Shown here one piece after another: positions 1 through 4,302 of a stretch of DNA of 7,272 nucleotides. The notes beneath the pieces were generated by a model that made no database searches, was not told the origin of the DNA, and was given only the letters and a program-made list of their open reading frames with translations. The position numbers were made by a program, and so were the translations under genes. The stretch comes from a bacterium (lineage in GTDB: Bacteria > Patescibacteriota > Minisyncoccia > UBA6257 > Colwellbacteraceae): contig JAKCBB010000023.1 in the NCBI GenBank assembly GCA_021839365.1, forward strand, positions 1 to 7,272, read 5' to 3'. Numbering within the stretch: the stretch's first letter is position 1; every line of letters starts with the position of its first letter.

Positions 1-54
1 CAATGCGAAAGAAACGCACCCAACAAGGAACATCCCGGTCCAGAAAGTTTTCAA
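1..54 (-). CDS. start of a putative exported or membrane protein, truncated by the left edge
   Basis: Read leftward from a TTG at 54-52, the frame stays open to base 1 and gives 18 residues, MKTFWTGMFLVGCVSFAL. A single lysine is followed by an uninterrupted hydrophobic run, which is the layout of a signal peptide or a first membrane segment. The cysteine at residue 13 could be a lipobox cysteine, but VGC is a poor match and the hydrophobic stretch continues past it. The TTG start is chosen because a perfect AAGGAGG lies 8 nt upstream and a TTGACA promoter lies further upstream in the same direction. The only ATG in frame, at 33-31, has no comparable ribosome binding site. The gene is divergent from folC. 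Its function cannot be told from 18 residues. Confidence 0.68.
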   Translation of the reverse strand, partial: MKTFWTGMFLVGCVSFAL

Positions 55-78
55 TAAGGTTCCCTCCTTGTTTCTGGA
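22..78 (-). repeat. overlapping inverted repeats around the start of the left-edge gene
   Basis: Two perfect 8-bp inverted repeats are visible. TCCAGAAA at 78-71 (minus strand) pairs with TTTCTGGA at 46-39; the 24-nt loop contains both the SD and the TTG start. AACAAGGA at 72-65, which includes most of the SD, pairs with TCCTTGTT at 29-22 inside the coding region. The second helix can extend by one G-U pair. The left arms share two bases and the pairings cross, so in mRNA they would be alternatives or a pseudoknot. A regulatory role is inference. Confidence 0.45.
63..69 (-). promoter_or_regulatory. strong Shine-Dalgarno of the left-edge gene
   Basis: The minus strand reads AAGGAGG here, a 7-base consensus match to the 16S anti-SD, followed by an 8-nt spacer and TTG at 54. 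No other start visible in this window has an SD this good (the dnaE start is outside it), and this site decides the TTG start. Its bases also lie inside two potential RNA helices (see the inverted repeats at 22-78). Confidence 0.72.
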
Positions 79-85
79 TGGAGAT

Positions 86-114
86 AAGCTACAACATTAT
101 CTACATTTTGTCAA
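86..114 (-). promoter_or_regulatory. sigma70-type promoter of the left-edge gene
   Basis: On the minus strand a perfect -35 TTGACA (114-109) is followed, after exactly 17 bp, by TAGCTT (91-86). The latter keeps the three most conserved -10 positions (T1, A2, T6). The expected start of transcription is near 78-80, giving a leader of about 25 nt that contains the SD at 63-69 and the TTG at 54. A second -10-like hexamer, GATAAT (101-96), is closer to consensus but has no usable -35 at the right distance. Confidence 0.6.
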
Positions 115-133
115 TAGACGGTTAGAAAAATAT

Positions 134-162
134 TTGTCAGTATCCGTCTGGCGTGCCAGAAT
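134..162 (+). promoter_or_regulatory. candidate folC promoter
   Basis: TTGTCA (134-139, 5 of 6 to consensus) is followed after 17 bp by CAGAAT (157-162, 4 of 6). Transcription would start near 169, leaving only about 9 nt before the folC ATG, which agrees with the absence of any SD there (near-leaderless). An alternative is TTGTCA at 108-113 with TATTTG at 131-136, whose -10 is worse. Both are weaker than the minus-strand promoter. Confidence 0.3.
147..160. repeat. perfect palindrome upstream of folC
   Basis: TCTGGC-GT-GCCAGA is symmetric over 14 bp, centred 24 bp before the folC start. As RNA it would form a 5-bp stem with a CGUG tetraloop. As DNA it is an operator-sized dyad. It overlaps the spacer and -10 of the better candidate folC promoter. 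The half-site CCAGA also occurs at 40-44 and, inverted, at 73-77 in the same intergenic region. Confidence 0.4.
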
Positions 163-177
163 AAAGATCATTGAAAT

Positions 178-1449
178 ATGCTTGACGTAAAATCCTACGA
201 ACAATACCTAAGGGAGGTGGAGTTTATAAAATCCTTTCTATATAAAGGCGGGAAAACGTTTTACTCGCGGAATACTTCGGTAAAGAGAATGGCTTATTTT
301 CTCGATCTTCTAGGAAATCCGCAAAAAAACATAAATTTTGTTTTAGTCGGAGGAACCAGCGGCAAGGGTTCGGTCTCTAACTTTATTTATCAAGCGCTTC
401 TTGCCAACGGAGTAAAATGCGGTTTGCATACCAAGCCGTATCTTACGAGTCCGGTCGAGGAGATAAGCGTCAATGGAAAATTCATAAGCGCGGAGGAGTA
501 TATTCGCCTTTCGCGGAAAATAAAATCCGTTATGTCTAAGGCCGCTTCATCAAAATTCGGCATACCGGCTTATATGGATGTCCTGACGGCTATGGCGATA
601 CTGGCTTTTAAAGAAAAAAGCGTTAAATGGGCCGTAGTGGAGGTGGGCTTAGGAGGAAGATTCGATAGAACAAACGTGCTTCAGGCGCGGTTAGCCGTTG
701 TGACAAGCGTTTCCAAAGATCATGTGGCGAACATCGGCCCGCGACTTCAAGATATCGCCTGGCACAAAGCTGGAATCATCAAGCGGGGTGAAAAAGCGGC
801 TGTTTTAGGAAAAATTCCTCCGGCGGTGAAGCGAATATTCATTGACGAAGCTAAAAAAAGCCGGGTTCCTGTAACTTGGATTGATACAAAAACACAGCAT
901 GGATTTTATGACTCGAACAGGAGGATCGCGCTATCGGCGGTTGAATTATTAAAATCTTCTCTTTTGCCGCAGATCGATCTGCATAAAGCCGAAAAAGCAA
1001 TGCTTAAAACTAAAATAGCCGGAAGGCTGGAATTTGCGGGATCGGATAAGACGACGATACTCGACGCGGCCCACAATCCGGAGAAGGCGGAGTGGTTGGC
1101 GGAGAGTTTGCACCACGCGGGGGTCAGAAAAGTAAACCTGGTCTTTGGAGCGCTTCAAAGCCACGATTACGGAAAAATGATAAGCGCGCTCGCGCCGATA
1201 ACCAATAAGGCCTACCTCACCCAGCCGATTGTAGAAAATCGCGCAGCGGCGGACATTTCCAAAATAACTGGAGGGTTTGAGAAGCGGGGGATAAAAACGT
1301 TTCAGGCTCTGGACCCGATGGACGCGTACGACATGGCGAAAAAGGGAAAATTGCCGGTTCTTGTTACCGGTTCGCTTTTTCTTGTCGGCAATGTCCGCTC
1401 GATCTGGTGGCCGGAGACAAGAATATTGGATGAAAGAAAGAATATTTAA
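178..1449 (+). CDS. folC: folylpolyglutamate synthase / dihydrofolate synthase family protein (FolC)
   Basis: A cytoplasmic Mur-ligase-superfamily enzyme that uses ATP to add glutamate to folates (or to dihydropteroate, if it is bifunctional). It is 423 aa, the usual length. Motifs in order: P-loop GGTSGKGSV (58-66); TSPVEEISVNG (90-100), where the usual SPH is altered; VVEVGLGGRFDRTNV (153-167); SKDHVANIG (179-187); WHKAGIIK (195-202), whose lysine 197 is the family carbamylated lysine; AGRLE (281-285); DAAHNPEKA (296-304) of the C-terminal ligase domain; TGSLFLVGNVR (397-407). The ATG at 178 is fixed by an in-frame TGA at 172-174. It has no SD, which suggests a leaderless or weakly initiated message. 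No other folate gene is in view. If the host is a CPR bacterium without folate synthesis, it would act on scavenged folate (inference). Whether it has dihydrofolate synthase activity cannot be judged here. Confidence 0.93.
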   Translation: MLDVKSYEQYLREVEFIKSFLYKGGKTFYSRNTSVKRMAYFLDLLGNPQKNINFVLVGGTSGKGSVSNFIYQALLANGVKCGLHTKPYLTSPVEEISVNGKFISAEEYIRLSRKIKSVMSKAASSKFGIPAYMDVLTAMAILAFKEKSVKWAVVEVGLGGRFDRTNVLQARLAVVTSVSKDHVANIGPRLQDIAWHKAGIIKRGEKAAVLGKIPPAVKRIFIDEAKKSRVPVTWIDTKTQHGFYDSNRRIALSAVELLKSSLLPQIDLHKAEKAMLKTKIAGRLEFAGSDKTTILDAAHNPEKAEWLAESLHHAGVRKVNLVFGALQSHDYGKMISALAPITNKAYLTQPIVENRAAADISKITGGFEKRGIKTFQALDPMDAYDMAKKGKLPVLVTGSLFLVGNVRSIWWPETRILDERKNI

Positions 1450-1545
1450 AAGTCAAAACCGCGAAGAACAAAAATCAAAACTGCGTCAAAACCTAAAAAT
1501 AACCGCTGTGTCTGCAATTTTTTAACTTGAACCTACGCTTGTAAA
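1450..1545. other. convergent gap between folC and miaA with TCAAAAC repeats
   Basis: This 96-bp AT-rich gap separates the 3' ends of two converging genes. TCAAAAC occurs at 1453-1459, 1475-1481 and 1486-1492; the first two extend to TCAAAAC(C/T)GCG, 22 bp apart. A run of six T lies at 1518-1523 on the plus strand, and T runs also occur on the minus strand, but I find no GC-rich stem in front of any of them. I therefore do not call an intrinsic terminator for either gene. Confidence 0.5.
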
Positions 1546-2475
1546 TCAGACTCTAAAAAAGTCTTTTGTCTCTTTCTTAGCTTCTCTAAAATTTTCTGTC
1601 CAAATAATTCCCTTTTCTCTTTTAAACCAGGTAACCTGCCTTTTGGCGTAATGAATTATTTCCTTTTCCAAGTTCTTTTTCATTTCCTCTAAATCTGTTT
1701 TTCCCCTAAGATAGCGCGCTGTCCAACGGTATTCCAATCCCAGTTCCTCCAATCTTTTCCAGGAAACTCCTTTTTTGCGATGCAGGTTTAAAACCTCGTC
1801 TATCATCCCGGCGTTTATCCTTTTTACAAGCCTTTTATGTATCTTATTTTTCAGCTCGTCTTTGTCCGTTTTTACGCCCATGATAAGCGTGGGGTACATT
1901 AAAGTTTTACCTGTCTCGGGAATCGGTCCGCCAAGCGTTTCGGTCACCTCAACGGCTCTTATAAGCCGCCGCTTATTTTTAATATCAATGTTTTCAGCCC
2001 GCCTCTTATCTATTTTCTCCAATCTCAGATAAAGTTCCTCGACGCTTAACCTCTCCAACTCCTCGCGCAGTTCCCTTTGGGGCGGAACTTCCGGAATAAA
2101 AGGGGAGTAGATTAAGGAATCTATGTAAAACCCGGTGCCTCCGCAGATAACCGGAACGTTATTGTTTTTAAAAATCTCTTTTAACGCGCGGTTTCCGGCG
2201 ATCATGTAATCATGCGCGGTGAATGTTCTTTTAGGCGAGGCGATATCAAGCATCCAGTGCCTGACTCCGCGCGTTTCCTCTTTGGTTATCTTCCCGCTTC
2301 CTATATCGAAACCTTTATAAACCTGCCTTGAGTCGGCGGAAATAATCTCGGCGCCGGAAACGCCGAATTTCTTTCGGTTTTTCTTGATCCATAGGGCCAA
2401 ACTTACCGCCAGATCGGATTTACCGGAAGCGGTCGGCCCTCCGATGACAATGATCTTTTTTGAATTTTGAACCAT
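1546..2475 (-). CDS. miaA: tRNA dimethylallyltransferase (MiaA)
   Basis: Transfers a dimethylallyl group from DMAPP to N6 of A37 in tRNAs that read UNN codons, the first step of i6A/ms2i6A formation. It is 309 aa, a normal length. Visible motifs: P-loop GPTASGKS (13-20); ISADSRQVYKGFDIGSGK (45-62) with the catalytic-site aspartate D48; RHWMLDI (72-78) in place of the usual HHLIDI; GGTGFYIDSL (112-121); NKRRLIRAVEV (167-177) of the tRNA-binding part; YAKRQVTWFKR (276-286) near the C-terminus. IGSGKITKEE replaces the common IGTAKP, a form I associate with CPR bacteria. It ends at TGA. The start ATG has no SD at normal spacing (AAGGGA is too far upstream). The gene is 69 bp after thrS on the same strand and probably cotranscribed with it. 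The frame is open back to the thrS stop, but no ATG, GTG or TTG lies there. Confidence 0.95.
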   Translation of the reverse strand: MVQNSKKIIVIGGPTASGKSDLAVSLALWIKKNRKKFGVSGAEIISADSRQVYKGFDIGSGKITKEETRGVRHWMLDIASPKRTFTAHDYMIAGNRALKEIFKNNNVPVICGGTGFYIDSLIYSPFIPEVPPQRELREELERLSVEELYLRLEKIDKRRAENIDIKNKRRLIRAVEVTETLGGPIPETGKTLMYPTLIMGVKTDKDELKNKIHKRLVKRINAGMIDEVLNLHRKKGVSWKRLEELGLEYRWTARYLRGKTDLEEMKKNLEKEIIHYAKRQVTWFKREKGIIWTENFREAKKETKDFFRV

Positions 2476-2498
2476 CCGAATAAGCGTAGCGAGTCGGA
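2475..2498 (-). repeat. small inverted repeat at the miaA start codon
   Basis: On the minus strand TCCGA (2498-2494) pairs with TCGGA (2479-2475), with a 14-nt loop. The last A of the stem is the first base of the miaA ATG. Five base pairs over 14 nt is weak and could be chance. It is recorded because this start has no SD and its initiation context is otherwise unexplained. Confidence 0.25.
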
Positions 2499-2514
2499 GT
2501 ATCCCTTTCGTTAA

Positions 2515-2553
2515 GAGTTTAAGCTCTAAATTTCGGGATTGGAGTTAAGCTCT
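2515..2553. repeat. near-identical direct repeats at the thrS 3' end
   Basis: GAGTTTAAGCTCT (2515-2527) recurs as GAGTTAAGCTCT (2542-2553), differing by one T; the second copy spans the thrS stop codon. Each copy is itself an imperfect dyad (AGAG/CTCT around TTTAAG in the first). The 69-bp thrS-miaA spacer otherwise shows nothing recognisable. Confidence 0.5.
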
Positions 2554-4302
2554 GCTTCCGTCTTCTTTCTCCAGTCTGGCAATGAACTTGGAAGCGGCAA
2601 CTTCTCCTTCCTGTCCCTTTCCGTAAGAACGGACATTGACTGTTTTCGCGTCCGCCTCTTTGTCGCCGACTATTAGCGTATAGGGGATCTTCGATATTTC
2701 AGCGGCGCGGATTCTTTTGCCGAGAGTTTCGTTCGCGCCGTACATCTCCGGGCGCAGTCCGCGTTTCTTCATTTCTTCGACAACCGAACCGGCGTATTTG
2801 TTGTGCTTTTCGGATACCGGTATTATCGCGGCCTGAACGGGGGCGAGCCATAAAGGAAACGCTCCCGCGTAATGTTCTATAAGAACTCCCAAGAATCTTT
2901 CTCTCGATCCGGCGAAAGCGCTGTGCACCATTACCGGCGTATGTTTCTTCCCGTCGGCGCCGGTATACTCCAGTCCGAACCGCTTGGGCATATTGGTGTC
3001 GGCCTGTATCGTTGATAACTGCCACTCTCTTCCCAGGGAATCTTTGGCCATAAGGTCCAGTTTCGGTCCGTAAAAAGCCGCCTCGCCCTGGGCGGGGAAG
3101 TATTCGATCTTATTTTCCTCCAAAACATCGCGTAAAAGTTTCTGTGACTTTTTCCAGTCCGCGTCGCTTCCTATATATTTGCCTTTGTTTTTCTCATCGC
3201 GCAGGGAAAGGCGGAATCTGTATTTCATTCCATAGGTTTTCATCATTCCGCCGATGGCTTTAAGAAGATTGTTTAACTCATCTTTAACCTGATCCTCGCG
3301 GCAGAAAGCATGGCCGTCATCCTGGGAAAACGCGCGAAGCCTTGTCAGTCCGTTTAATTCCCCGGGCTTCTCGTCCCGATAAAGATTGGCAAAGTCCGCT
3401 ATGCGGATGGGCAGGTCCTTATAGCTTCTTGTTTCTGAAGCGTAAATTTGAGTATGCTGGGGACAGTTCATCGGCTTTAAGAAATACTCCTCATCGGTGT
3501 AGTTGGACCGCGCGCGGAACATATCATCCTTGTACTTGTCATAATGTCCGGAAACCTTGAACAACTCTCCTTTGTTGATCTGTGGGGTATGCACCTCCTC
3601 GTATCCGAGACGCTGTCTTATCTCGTTCGAATATTCTTTTATCTTCTGCAAAATAAAAGCTCCTTTGGGTTTATATAAAGGAAGGCCGGGACCGACCAAG
3701 TCGGAGAAAACAAATAACCCCAGCTCCTTACCGAGCCTGCGGTGATCTCTTTTTTCCGCCTCCTCGAGCATCTTCAAATGATCCTGCAGTTCTTTCGGAG
3801 TTAGGAAGGCCAGGCCGTAAATGCGGGTAAGCATCGGATTATTTTCATCCCCGCGCCAGTAAGCGCCGGCAGTGCTTTTGAGGGCGAATGAATCAAGGTT
3901 TATCTCTCTTGTGTTTTTCACGTGGCCGCCGCGGCAGAGATCGATAAAAACATCGCCGGTGCGGTAAACGGTCAAGGGTTTTTTCTCTTTGATGAATTCT
4001 TTTATAAGTTCCAGCTTGAACGGCTGTTCCTTGAAGAGCCTGCGTCCCTGCGCCGGAGTTATCTTTTCGCCCTTGAAGGGAAGTCCGGCCTTAATGAAAT
4101 TGCGCATTTCTTTTTCCAGCTCTTTCAGTTCCTCTTCTTTAAGAGGCCTTGGCAGGAGAAAATCGTAGTAAAATCCGGTCTCGATTGTCGGGCCTATGCC
4201 CAGCTTGGCTTTCGGAAACTTTTTTAAAACGCTTGCGGCCAATAAGTGCGCCAGCGAGTGGCGGATGTTGTTTAAATGCTTATCTTGGTTATCTCGTTGC
4301 AT
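2545..4302 (-). CDS. thrS: threonyl-tRNA synthetase lacking the TGS domain (ThrS)
   Basis: Charges tRNA-Thr with threonine in the cytoplasm. Editing domain (about 1-200): HSLAH (15-19) and CRGGH (123-127) supply the H, H, C, H set that clears Ser-tRNA-Thr. Class II catalytic core (about 205-485): motif 1 near 219-240; KPMNCPQH with zinc ligand C280; motif 2 YRDEKPGELNGLTRLRAF (308-325); zinc ligand H331 in QDDGHAFC; VMVH with zinc ligand H460; motif 3 GSRERFLG (465-472). Anticodon-binding domain from about 487 to the end. It is 585 aa, against about 640 in E. coli, and begins directly at the editing domain, so the N-terminal TGS domain is absent. Drift is visible at MVHSAF (usually MIHRA) and QADTNMP (usually QLDFNLP). 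The ATG at 4302 lies inside dnaE with a 31-nt overlap and only a weak GGGGA upstream, which suggests translational coupling. Confidence 0.96.
   Translation of the reverse strand: MQRDNQDKHLNNIRHSLAHLLAASVLKKFPKAKLGIGPTIETGFYYDFLLPRPLKEEELKELEKEMRNFIKAGLPFKGEKITPAQGRRLFKEQPFKLELIKEFIKEKKPLTVYRTGDVFIDLCRGGHVKNTREINLDSFALKSTAGAYWRGDENNPMLTRIYGLAFLTPKELQDHLKMLEEAEKRDHRRLGKELGLFVFSDLVGPGLPLYKPKGAFILQKIKEYSNEIRQRLGYEEVHTPQINKGELFKVSGHYDKYKDDMFRARSNYTDEEYFLKPMNCPQHTQIYASETRSYKDLPIRIADFANLYRDEKPGELNGLTRLRAFSQDDGHAFCREDQVKDELNNLLKAIGGMMKTYGMKYRFRLSLRDEKNKGKYIGSDADWKKSQKLLRDVLEENKIEYFPAQGEAAFYGPKLDLMAKDSLGREWQLSTIQADTNMPKRFGLEYTGADGKKHTPVMVHSAFAGSRERFLGVLIEHYAGAFPLWLAPVQAAIIPVSEKHNKYAGSVVEEMKKRGLRPEMYGANETLGKRIRAAEISKIPYTLIVGDKEADAKTVNVRSYGKGQEGEVAASKFIARLEKEDGSRA
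4272..4302 (-). other. dnaE/thrS out-of-frame overlap
   Basis: The thrS ATG (4302-4300) precedes the dnaE TAA (4274-4272), so 31 nt are read in two frames, thrS being -1 relative to dnaE. Eighteen nt before the thrS start, the dnaE frame contains A-AAA-AAC (4326-4320), a slippery heptamer in the correct phase. An overlap of this kind usually means cotranscription and coupled reinitiation. Confidence 0.8.

Noticed and set aside
2..190. Plus-strand frame open from the left edge to TAA at 188-190, which could be the tail of an upstream gene overlapping folC
   Set aside because: About 63 codons without a stop is unremarkable with six frames, the peptide shows no recognisable family feature, and the same DNA carries a coherent minus-strand promoter, SD and start.
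210..219. AGGGAGGTGG inside folC as an SD for a later start
   Set aside because: It directly abuts the GTG at 217 with no spacer, no start codon lies at a suitable distance in frame, and the 178 start gives the normal family length.
949..1164. Minus-strand frame inside folC
   Set aside because: Shadow of the folC coding frame; the arginine-rich product resembles no family and the plus-strand motifs DAAHNPE and GRLE lie in this interval.
1505..1523. Terminator ending in the six-T run between folC and miaA
   Set aside because: The sequence before the T run does not form a stem of more than two or three pairs.
1546..1548. TGA recoding (Gly or Trp) as in some CPR lineages
   Set aside because: Ending at this TGA gives MiaA its normal length, and reading through adds only a few residues to a TAA; all other genes are full length without internal TGA.
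2476..2547. thrS and miaA are in the same frame with a single TAA between them, suggesting a readthrough fusion
   Set aside because: Twenty-three sense codons in a row are expected about one time in three, TAA is the least leaky stop, and MiaA has a normal N-terminus at its own ATG.
2699..3128. Two alternative minus-strand frames within thrS
   Set aside because: They overlap the conserved zinc-ligand and motif 3 region of ThrS; the Arg/Pro-rich translations are typical of shadow frames.
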